Below are positions 34,621 through 45,100 of a stretch of 64,000 bases of DNA, one piece after another. Below the pieces are notes generated by a model. That model did no database searches. It had not been told where the DNA came from and saw only the letters and a program-made list of their open reading frames with translations. Location: the NCBI RefSeq assembly GCF_031877795.1, contig NC_133935.1, forward strand, positions 81,621,748 to 81,685,747. Direction: 5' to 3'. Within the stretch, counting starts at the first letter, position 1; each line of letters starts with the position of its first letter. Made by a program: the position numbers and the translations under genes. The stretch comes from Strix aluco. Lineage: Eukaryota; Chordata; Aves; Strigiformes; Strigidae.

Positions 34621-37600
34621 TGGTGACAGAAAACAAAGACAGGGAACATCTACTCCTCGAAGTAAAAAGGAGCAAACACCGAGGCACAGCAGAGGCCACT
34701 ACTAGCATCATTATTATTTAATACTGCTTGTATATTAATGAGCCGCAGGAAGAAGAGAAAAACAAGGCAAGGAAAGCCAACAATAGCACAAACTTATTTT
34801 GTCAAAACAGAGAGAGGTGGGGGAAAAGCTATGCTGAGATGTGTTTTATAACACAAGAAATTAAATTATCCCACCAAAGTTAAAGATTTTGTATCAAAAG
34901 CATATGACCAGCCTTACATGCCAGTGGAAGTAGTCTCAGTACATTAAACCTAGTATTCAGCACAAGGGGGGGCTGAACCAGCCACTTCACTGTGAATTCT
35001 GCAATGAGAAAAACAAAATCACTTTGCTGCCATTTCTTACCCTGGTTTTAATCAGCAATATTTTCTCATGCTTTTGTGATGCTGCAGTTTCTTGGTTACA
35101 AACATTGCAGGGGGAGACCGCATTGTTTAATTTAAAAAGAAGTTTCTGCTGACCCTTAAGAAATAAAACAGGGGAAGTTCAAACGATGATCATTTTGTAA
35201 ACACCAAAGATGCAGAACCAAGTGAGAAACCTACATGGATCAGAAATATGGCTTAGATTTAACCTGGATGTATACACAACGAAGGACTTTGGCCAAAGAA
35301 ATCTGTGCTGTTAATAATCCATGCTCCGAGTCATCCAAGGTAAAAAGACTGAAGAAATGCAGGCCCTGCACCTGTAAAGGTTAAGGACATCTGTCACGTC
35401 CTCGCGTCAGCACAGGAGGCAGCCGGCTTTGATGTGACTGAGCGATCAGGCAGCACCCAGGGGTCACAGCACAGCGGGCTCTGTCGTCTTTTCTTTTTCC
35501 TTTTTGCACTTCCTAAGGTGCACAGAGCAGGCTGTTCTCGTGGCATCAGACCAAATCGCGCCAGATCATGGAATTTCTCCTGGAGATTTTGCACGCAGGC
35601 AGCAAAAAAGTCTTTTGGGGAAAAAGAAAAAAGGCCATTTGATCATTTTTTTAACTCCAGAAAACAAGTATTTAACTCTAGGAGAATGTTACATGAAACA
35701 GGTGGTTCCAGCAGTGCGGGCTCTCGACAGGGCTGATGGATCCATCTCTACTCCTCTAGGGTTTTGCTTACGATCCTGCACCAAAAGGACATTCCCCTGG
35801 ATGCACAGGATTCCCTTTCTGATCCCACACGTCCTCCAGCTGCTGTTTCAGTCGTGGGGCCCCAGCAGAAGTGTGGGGTACACGCGTGCTGGCTGCAGCA
35901 ACAGCGACCTGAAGCTGCAGCAGAGATGTGGCTCGCTGCTCCCTCTTGGCTTGTTTTGCTGGCAAAGCCGCTTTCCTGCCCGCTGCTTGCCCACACAAAG
36001 GCTCACCCAGCGCAGGCAGGAGGGACCGGTGCACATGTCCACCGGGGCATGACAGATCCACCTGAGGATGCTCCACCACTGCCCATGCCAAGAAGCGTGC
36101 TTTCAATTAACCAGTGCTGTCAATTATGCACAGTGCCCACCTCCAAACCCTGGGCCTGTTTAGTTTCAGCTCTAGAGGGTCACATCCATACTAACGGGCT
36201 CCATGGATACCCCTGCATGTTTTCCTTCCTGGAGACCCTTTCCCCTATCTGTGTTTTCAGATGTGACCATCCCATCCCCAGAAACCATGGGAAGGGACAG
36301 GGGCAGCCCCTGGCACCAGCACCCGCGAGGCAGGTACCTCCCTCCCACTCCTGCGTGTAACACAGGGCACGAGGCAGCGTCACCAGACATCACCACCTTG
36401 GCATGAATTTCCATGTATTCAGGTTTGCTTTTGGCCATGCTACCACCTGGAAATCTTAATTTTTTTTTTTTCCCCTGTATTAAAGAAATAAGTGTCTAGC
36501 CCTCACGGATGTGGAAACAAATATGAAAATATGATTCAGTTCCCTCTCCCCTCAAAAAAAATTAGAAAGGAATAAACTGTAAGTCAGCGCCTAAAAATCA
36601 GCAACGTTCATTTCTTCCTTTTATCTCATGGTTTTCCTTATGTTTCATGATTTTTTTTTTTTTTAAATGAGGTGCTGGTGGTAGAGGCGATGGCTAAATG
36701 ACGGAGAAATGTTAGATCAGAGCATCCAATTACCACCCCTCAAGATACTTACAGGATTTTTTTCAGATTGAAATCATTTATCAAGGAGCACGCAGGCATG
36801 ATACGAAGCCAGTGCTCAGTAAATCAGCTCGGATGAATGGCAATCGGATGATCCTGAGATCTTCCACTCCCTCTCCCTCTGAGATGGAGGGAGAGGCACC
36901 GAAGAAGAGTTCAAATTCCAGGTCAGGACTGTGGGCGCCTGAAAATCAATTAATTATACAGATAATATTAGTGACTTCCTAAAGCTGCTCGGTGCCGGGA
37001 GCTCCCGTGCACCTCTGGTCCTCTGCACCGCGGTCCAGGGGCGCTACATTCGCTTGGAGATAAAAGGAGTAATTAAAATCAGGCAAGAAAAGCAACATTT
37101 TAATTTCTTCTCTTTCTGCTTGTTTTGAGGCAGGACTTTTTCAAAGACGGTTGCACAAAAGGCAGCCTTTGAATTAACAGGCAATTACCTAATTAGGTAC
37201 TTAATTTCAAATTACAAGAAGCGAAGTGCCTTTTTTTAATCTATTTGGCAATGTAAAACTAGGCCCTATGCTATCCATAACACTGAAATCCCCTCCTTTC
37301 TGAGGAAAACACGTCTTGCATGTAAAGCAAGACAAGTTTTAAGTGAGAATCATAGACTTTTGGCTTTAATCGGTTTGGAAAAGGGTCTTCAGTAGCACGT
37401 AAACCGCTTTCAGGTAGAAAAACTAACTGAGAAGACACTGGTAATCATACTTGTTAAAGATATGTCAGATTCCAGTGATTTATATACTAAATGTGTAAGA
37501 AAATACGGGACGCTTTGCAAATCGGGGATGGAAAAGGGTTGACTTAGGTAAATACTCTCGGACAAGGAGGGATGTCCTGGCTGTACGGGTACTTAAACAC

Positions 37601-38119
37601 GGCGCAGCTTTCTTGGGTTGTGCTGAGCTCATCACCACCTGTTTCAAAACAAGATTACATTTTTTCTGAAGCATGATCCAACCCAGATTTTGGGTAAAAA
37701 ATGTCACCCGCTGATGCACCCAGCCGGGGTGCGGTGCTGCTGCTGTGGTAACCGCAGCCCTCCACAGGCCACACACCGAGGGGACCCTTGGAGATGGCAC
37801 CCGAGGGCTCCTCCGGTTCCCCGGGGCCGTAGTCTTGGTCTGCAGCCAAAAAAATTTAACATTGGTTAAATTTTGCCCATTGTCAAGTCCACCTGACCTC
37901 CTCGGTTTCCGTCTTGCCCAACTTTAGCACGCACCGTGGATCAAATGTTTCTAGGCAAAATTCAGCACAGGTGGAGAGGACCCGTCTGCGAAGAGCGCAA
38001 AGTCTCCTCAGCTCCGGCTAAATTTCGCATTCAAACCCCACATTTTTGTCGTTCAAGGACAACGTCTCGGAGCAATGAATTTCACAAGAGAAACGTGTAC
38101 TTAAGGAAATGTTAAAATT
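34621..38119. other. Region upstream of SEPHS1, possible regulatory DNA
   Basis: I see no exon or repeat family here. The part from 36930 to 37260 is AT-rich with repeated TAAT/ATTA cores and a perfect 14-bp palindrome at 37186-37199. The rest is unremarkable, and frames on both strands are taken as chance. Confidence 0.4.
37186..37199. promoter_or_regulatory. Palindrome TACCTAATTAGGTA
   Basis: A perfect 14-bp palindrome with the TAATTA homeodomain core lies about 1.5 kb upstream of SEPHS1 exon 1, among other TAAT motifs ('caattaattatac', 'tgaattaac', 'cttaatttcaaattac'). Confidence 0.4.
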
Positions 38120-39730
38120 TGGACAGCGGGGTCCGTCCCCGTCCCGCCCCCCCACAGGAGCTAACGGTCACACCCCTGCACCGACCATCCCGCCGGCTGG
38201 GATGCAATAAGGGCTGGAGGAAACGAACCCCCTCGCCCACCCTCACCGCACTAAGCCTCATTTTAAACCCCGCTTAAAAACCTGCTCTGCGCCTCGGGAT
38301 GACGCCTCCTCCCGCGGGCGGCCCCCCCCACGCAGGATACCCCCCCCCCCTCACGACCCCTACCCAGCGCGGTGCAACACTCGCAACCCGCCGGGAACGG
38401 GCTGTGGGGGGGTGTGGGACGGGGGGTGGGTGTTGCGTGGCCTCACCGTGCCGCTTTCCCGCGCACCCACGCAGCCCCTTTGGCGCCGCGGGGGGGGGGG
38501 TGGGGGGGGGGGTTGAAACACGGTCGCGCTGCCACGGAGTGCGCGCGCGCGGGAACGCGCCGGGGGGGGGGGGGGGGGGGGGGTGTTAACCCCGCCGTGC
38601 CCGGCGGCGGCCGCGGCGGCGGCATTTCTATTCAGGCGGCGCTGAGGGAGCCCGTCGCGCCCGGTGCATTGTGGGACTGGGCTGGGAGTCCCGTTCGCGG
38701 GAGGAGGCGGAGGGCGAGGAGGCGAGCCGGTAAGAGGGAGACCTGAGGAGGGAGGGAGGAGGAGGAGGAGGAGGGGGGGGGTGGGGGTGCAAGGCGGGGA
38801 GATTTAAAGGGGAATTCGCCTCCGCCGTTACGCCGGGCCGGGCGCGGGGGGCGGCGCGGTGGCGCCGGGGCGCGGGCTGCCCGCCTGGCCCCGGGCCCCG
38901 CCGCCCTCCCTCAGCCCGGCCCCGGGGGAAGGGCGGAGGAAGAGGGGGGGAAGGTTGCGCCTCATCGCGCCGCCGCCGCGGCCGCTTTAAAAAAATCCGG
39001 CGCCGGCAGCGGACGGGTTAAATTTTTCGTTCGCCGACATTTTTTTTTTTTTTTCCTTTTTCCCTCCTTCCCCCCCCCCCCCCCCCCTTTCCCCTCACGG
39101 AGCGGCGGCGGGAGTTGGGGGGGCGGGGGTGGTGCCCAGCGTCCCACCGGCCGCCCCGCGCGCGCGCGCGCGCTCCCGCCCTGTGGCCGCCAGCAAGGGG
39201 TTAACCCCGCCCCGCTGACATCTTACCTGCACGCACGTGCGCCCGGACCCGCGCGGCCGGGGGGGTCGGGGTGTAGGGGGGTGTCGCTCACCCGTGGCCA
39301 AGCCGCCCCCCCCCCCCAATCCCCGCGGGGTTTGTCCCCTCCGGGTCAGAACCGGGGGTTGTGCCTGCGCGGCTCCTCTGCACACCGTGAGCCGGGCTGC
39401 TCTTCTTTCCCCCCCGCCTCGCCGCCGCCTCCTCCTCTTCCTCCTCCTCCTCCTCCTCTCCGGCTGCACAAAGAGCAACAGTGAAGGCCCTGGCTTGCCT
39501 TTAAAGGCAGCGGCTGGAAATTTAAGGTGTCCCAGAGCCATGTCTCTCCGCAGCGCTCCTCGCCGCACCCCCTGGATAAATGGTTGTTGCGGTTCCTCAC
39601 CCTGTAGGTCTCGGGCGGTTGGGCTGCCGTTAATTGCACTTGGGTTTGTTTTGGGTAGGTACCTGCCTCTGGTTCTTCCTCACTCTCCCCTTTTCCTCCC
39701 GTGCTCTCCTCTCTCCGCTCTTTAGGGAGG
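38120..39730 (+). promoter_or_regulatory. SEPHS1: CpG-island promoter of SEPHS1
   Basis: About 1.6 kb is strongly GC-rich and dense in CG dinucleotides, unlike both flanks, and surrounds the inferred noncoding first exon. It includes long homopolymers (G at about 38490-38512 broken by one T, G at 38562-38583, T at about 39041-39054, C at 39070-39087) and a CG dinucleotide run at about 39156-39172. There is no clear TATA box, as is typical of housekeeping promoters. The frames found here are products of GC-rich repeats and are not genes. Confidence 0.85.
38600..38729 (+). other. SEPHS1: SEPHS1 exon 1 (noncoding, 5' limit uncertain)
   Basis: A good splice donor, GAGCCG|GTAAGA, has its GT at 38730-38731 in the middle of the CpG island, and the stretch before it has no ATG. 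The next acceptor with a matching role is at 41847-41848, just before the coding start, so this is the best candidate first exon. The transcription start is not visible; 38600 is a placeholder. A GCATTGTGGGA sequence at about 38664 resembles half of the ZNF143-type promoter element. Alternative first exons within the island are possible. Confidence 0.5.
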
Positions 39731-41848
39731 CAAGGGTTAAACTTCACTTTTTAATATTTATTATACCGTTCTTTTAAAGTAAGAAACATCTGGGTTATGA
39801 GGTGTTCTCCTCTACTGGGGAGAGATGCTTAACGCGCAGACTGCGTGCCCGCACAGCCTGCCAGCAGTCACAAGAAACTTGGTCTTCCAGGGAAGGGTGC
39901 TCCCATGGCAGTCTGCAAAATACATAGTTGCATGTAGCTTTATTCGGATTTTCATTACAAAGTTATTGTGTTGTTGCCTTGTGGATGTTTTCCATTAAAT
40001 AAAATCGTCTTGTTTATTTCAGTATTTGTCTTCAAACCGGGGAATGTAATTTACTGTGTCTTACAGTCCTCAAGGCTGCAAAAAGTTCCTGGTGGGATCT
40101 AGCCTCTGAATCCTTTCCTGTATAAGTAGGTAGGGGGTGCTAAGCATATTGCAATTACTAGTTAGATGAAGGAAAATGTTTCCCTTGTGGGGCAAGCTGC
40201 TTTTTATAAATTTCTGGAATTAATTAGAACGAAGCGTTAAAAAAGAATGAAGGGGGGAAAAAAAAAAATCCCCCTCCTTGAAAAGCTTTTGTCTCCCATT
40301 TCTGTTGACAGGTTGTTTTCCAGACACTATCTTTTTTTTTTTTTTTTTTTTGATTGCAAGTGCTCGGTGTCTTGTTTTGGAAGACAACAGCTACGAACTG
40401 AATTCATTGCTCATCCAAGACACGTTCTTGTAACTAGAGTTTGGATTACTGCCCGAGCCTGGGCTTTGGAAGATTTGTTTTAAATAAGTGCCACGCCTCC
40501 CAGAGAAGGAGGGAAAGCACTGTAAAGGGGAGTTGGGCTCCACATCAGAAGTTCCCAGGGAGCTTAAAACTTCAATTCCTACAAAGTATATTCAATAAAT
40601 TAGTAGACTTAAAGGTTTCTGGAACGGATATACTTGTTAATAAATGCTGTTTAGGGGAAATCAGTTGCATAGTTGGTAGATTTACTTCTTTCTTGTATTT
40701 AGCGCAGTCAGACTTGGCGACGACCAGTCACTTGGGTTCGGTTTTTTGCTTTCCAGTTTAAGCTCGTAACGGCATGACCATCGGTATCAGATTTTGTCAG
40801 CGACTGCTGAACTCTGTTCTTGTTGTTAGGCAGGATCCTTGCTTTCTAAGAAACTACCGCAGACAGGTTGTTTTTAGTAATTCCTGAAAACTTTTCTGAG
40901 AAAGATGAATTGCATTTTATCACAGCCGTTCCTGTTTAGAAGTCAGTGTCTTGGTTAGGCCTCTTATTAGTTTTGGAGTGTGGTGTATGTGAGTCAGAGT
41001 GGAAAAACGTTCTAAAATTAGACGTGCATTGTTAAGAATTTTATTAAATGAGTTGCATCAGTGTCTTTTTACATTACCATTTTAATGGGCAGTTCTCTGT
41101 ATTCTCAGTATTGTTAGTTGACTAAAAAAGGGCTGGAGAGGCAAGAAACTTTTCAACATTTTTATGTCTGCGAACATACTAAAAGGTAAACTGGCATGTT
41201 TGTAGGTAAACCAGTTTACGTAAATACAGCCTCTTTGTTCTTCTGTTACCTGTACTAACAGAACACCGGGCTTGCGTTTTCCCCCAAGGAGAACAGGTGT
41301 ATTATGGAGTTTCGGCTTCTTGCATCAGAACTGAAGCAGAGCCATTATTTGAAAAGCATCTTATTTTTGAGATTAATATGTTAATGGCTAAAATTACGAC
41401 TCTGCACTGAGCTGAGTACAAACAGATGTCTCCGCTGAACGTGTTGCAGGATGAGGGCCCAGGTTGCCTTTTGGAAATTGGCCTTGGTGCTCTGGGAGCT
41501 ATTACTTCTTTCATTACCTCTGTGTTAAATGAGGTCGGTAAGTGTGTTAGATTCTTTTTGTAATGAAAAACTTGTGCAGTATATCTGGAAAAGAAATTCA
41601 TTCTCTGATTCGCTTGGCATAGTTATAGTTTTAAATGTTGGAAGGTAGGAAGAGGAATCATTCCTTTGTAGTCTTAGAGGAGTGAGTTGTGTGAGATGTG
41701 CCCACCTGTCTTAACCAGTGAACAAGGACATCGGGCGCTTTCTCTTTCTTTTTAACTTGCTCCATGTGGAAAACCTGTTGTCTTGCAGGTCCTAGGAATT
41801 TTCAATGTTCCTGATTTTTTAACTTTTTTTTTTTTTTTTTTAAATTAG
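38730..41848 (+). other. SEPHS1 intron 1
   Basis: It starts GTAAGA in the CpG island and ends in a long T tract followed by AAATTAG (AG at 41847-41848). AGs at 41856-41857 and 41859-41860 are alternative acceptors and would not change the protein. The second half is ordinary AT-rich intron and no repeat family was recognised. Confidence 0.6.
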
Positions 41849-41917
41849 ACTGATCAGCAGAGAAACCGATACCGTTGCTCTGGGGTGGGAAAGACCAGCA
41901 GTCTGTGCGAGAGAACC
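41849..41917 (+). other. SEPHS1: SEPHS1 5' UTR part of exon 2
   Basis: It lies between the preferred acceptor (AG 41847-41848) and the ATG and contains no upstream ATG. If a downstream AG is used the UTR is 9 or 12 bases shorter. Confidence 0.65.
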
Positions 41918-42110
41918 ATGTCTGTTCGGGAGTCGTTTAACCCAGAAAGTTATGAACTGGACAAGAGCTTCCGTCTGACCCGATTCACTGAACTGAAAGG
42001 CACAGGCTGCAAAGTGCCACAAGATGTGTTACAGAAACTGCTTGAATCTCTACAAGAAAACCATTTTCAGGAAGATGAACAGTTCCTGGGGGCAGTTATG
42101 CCCAGGTTGG
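41918..42110 (+). CDS. SEPHS1: SEPHS1 coding exon 1 (residues 1-64)
   Basis: It starts at ATG 41918 and ends one base into the codon for Gly65 at the donor GG|GTAAGT. It holds the flexible N-terminal segment with Thr29 at the position of the catalytic Cys/Sec of other family members, followed by Lys32. Confidence 0.98.
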
Positions 42111-45100
42111 GTAAGTAGTTGCTCCTCTAGACATGTGTGGTCCTTCAGTTTAGTTTGGTCCACTTAGCGATGCGGTCTCCTTTGCGGTTTGCTTAATTGG
42201 TTTGAAAATTGTATGTTGTATAATGCATGCACAGCGTCCAGAAATCCGAAGAATGAATCTCGTGTTGTCATTTGTTGGCATCTGGGATACAAGCATATTA
42301 TTTTACTTAGCATCCTGCAGTGTGCTCAACTACGAAGAAAAAACAGTCCAGAATGGCCACCGTGATAGGCACGTGCTTAGGCGTTAGTCTCCTCCTCCCT
42401 TTCCTCAGTAGATGCTTTGCGAACTGAAGTCATATCAGTTAATTTCTGGACTTTTATATTAATACATTGCCTTTGGAATTTTATGCAATTAGATGACTCA
42501 CAGGTGAAGTTGCCCTCTCCCTCCCCTCCCTCCCCTCTGTTCCTGGGTCAGACAAAGTGAACAAGAGAAAACTTTCTCGCTTCAGCTGACGGGGAGCGAA
42601 TTGTTTCACAGTTGTCGTTTTTCCTTTCAGTCCTTCCGTTGTTCCCCACTCTAACTTTTTTGCTCACCTGTAGAAGCTGCCTGGGAAAGGCTGTCTTTCC
42701 AAGACCTCTGTGTTCTTGCCAGCTTCACTTTCTCTTTGATATTTGCACAATGATGCAAGCAATAAGGGAAAACAACCTGCACAAGCCACCTACATGGGGA
42801 ACAGGGCGAACGTAGGTATTTTGATACCAGCTACTCTACCTAATATTGATATAGATAAATTAATGTAGATAATGTGTTTAATGACACTTTTAATTCTGTT
42901 TGTCTATTTACTCAGCCCTGCATATTCAATCTCTACTTGGCAGCACAGAACAAATTTTTTTCCTCAGTTTAGGAATATCAGTGCAGCATTTATTCTGAAG
43001 TTGCTTAATTATCAATTTAGTGTCCAATAACCTTATTTAAAATTATTTTAACGTTGCTAATTGTCTGTTAGCAGGCTAACAGGTTGCAACCCATTGTTCT
43101 GGCAGAGATTGAATTCGGTGAGAGATTAGTAAGGAGCCCGTGTTCTTGTTTAAACAATGACAATCTTTGTATGAAATATCTAAGCAGCAATTGTGTGTGG
43201 AGCTGGGGTGGCACTATAATTTAATATTCCCTAATGAAGGACGCTTCCAGTTTCTCTTATCCCCAAATTGCTGTTTATATGGTTTTTTTCTAAATTAAAT
43301 AAGTTGTTCACAACAGCTTGATTTGGCAAATTTCTAAAATCAGTAATAGTTTGGTTTAGATTTAATTATCGACCTGTTGGGTTTTTTTTCTCTTATGAAC
43401 TTGCAGACTGTAAACAGTAATGGAACTGCTAATAGATTTTTCCTTGCCAGCTATATGAAAAGGTAAAAGAAGTAGACTAATGCCATCAATATGTAGTGTG
43501 ATACTATGTAACAGGGAATCTGTTAGTAATAGAAGGTGGAGAGTTCAGGTCCCTTAAAAATACCTTTTGTGGTGAGTATCCCTCTAACAAATGTGTCTTT
43601 GGCTAAGTTTGGTGTGATTTGCCTCTGATGCCTTGTGCTTAAAAGGTATAAACAGGTAACTTTACCGCCTGTGTGTATGCACCATGCTTTTGAGGTGCAG
43701 TCAAGAGGGAAATTGCCAACAGCAGGCTCAAGCTCACTCTTTTTTAGTTCTGCAGGTGGTATTACCCAGAGCAACCTTAAATATGGCTGTGAGTTTTTCC
43801 ATAAGTAAGAAACTGCAAGTTTGATATTAGTTCTCAGAGCTGTTATGGACCTTGAAATCAGTGTTTTCAGTGACCTCTCTGGACAGATTCCCTTATTTAG
43901 TCCTTTTTTTGGTGGAACAGAAACATGGCCTCAGAAGGACCATCGTGGCCCCTTGGCCTGTCTGTCAAACAGCACTTCTGTTGAAGTTGTGGAAAACCGC
44001 ACAAGTGAAATCAGTGTTGCATTGGGGCATGAATAGGTGAACCGAGGGCAAAACAGCTCCTGCACATGAGCCGCTTCCCTGTAACTGCTTATATCCGCTT
44101 CCCTGGAGACACTGGGCATCGTGCATAGTGGCTTGGTAGCTTCTGCAGAGGATAAGCAACCCTGAATTACTTCTCATAAGCTTTTGTCAGGATCCCTTCT
44201 CTTCCAAGGTGAGATCTGCCTCTGTAGGCAGGAGAGGCAAGATGCTCTCCGCCTATTTAGCTACTGTCTGGCAGACCTTCTGCTCCTCTGTGTCCTTGGT
44301 AGGACCTCAGATGACAGCAGCTCACTCCATCCCTGAACAGGCCACTGCCAAATACTGGCTTGTAGCTCTTGCTAGGTAGCATTTTTCATTAATACATGGG
44401 GAAAAGTTACTGTGTGGCATCTGCTCCCTGAAAACTGGCTGTTTGAAGACTCTTGCCCTGCCAGGTATGCAGAGTATTTCCAGGCAGCTTGCTGCCAGCC
44501 CAGGAAGGAGGTAACCTACCTGCCATTGCCACAAGGCACGAGGTTATCAACAGGGAGCTCTGCTAGCACGTTGTGATTTGTCACCTGCTGCTTTTTTGTG
44601 GGCTCTTGCATCGCAGCAAATGCCAGGTGGTTTTAATCTATTTGAAATATCCACCATCAGGGAAAAGGCTGCGCTCGGTGTTGTGGTTTTCTCAAAGGAG
44701 TTTCCCTGTCTAGCAGGTCGTCTTGCCGCCTTTCAGCCTCACAGCAGTAAGGTGAGGTTAACACAGTTGCAAAAGCTCCAAGTAGGTGAATCATCTTCCA
44801 CCAAGGGCCTAGGCTGTGACTTGTGGCATTCTTTTTGTTGCTCCTGAAGTGAGGAAATGCCCTTTATGAGAGGCTATGTCCTTTTAAAACCGTCACTATG
44901 TTTTTGTTGAGATCAGAGTGACAGGAAAACCTATTTGCTTTCGACAATATCAATTTATGTAGTTCCTCTTCACTTTAAATGTAGGTACATACAAGCACAG
45001 ATGTTCTTAATGCACTACTATTATACTGCAAAAAAATGTAGAACATTCGGTTTAGTTCTTGCTTTCAGCCATTTACATTTCTGTTCCAGTCAGGAGTTGT

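Noticed and set aside
39095..39747. Overlapping 130-160-codon frames in the CpG island on both strands
   Set aside because: They are arginine- or proline-rich translations of GC-rich and homopolymer DNA in the promoter, without domains or splice context.
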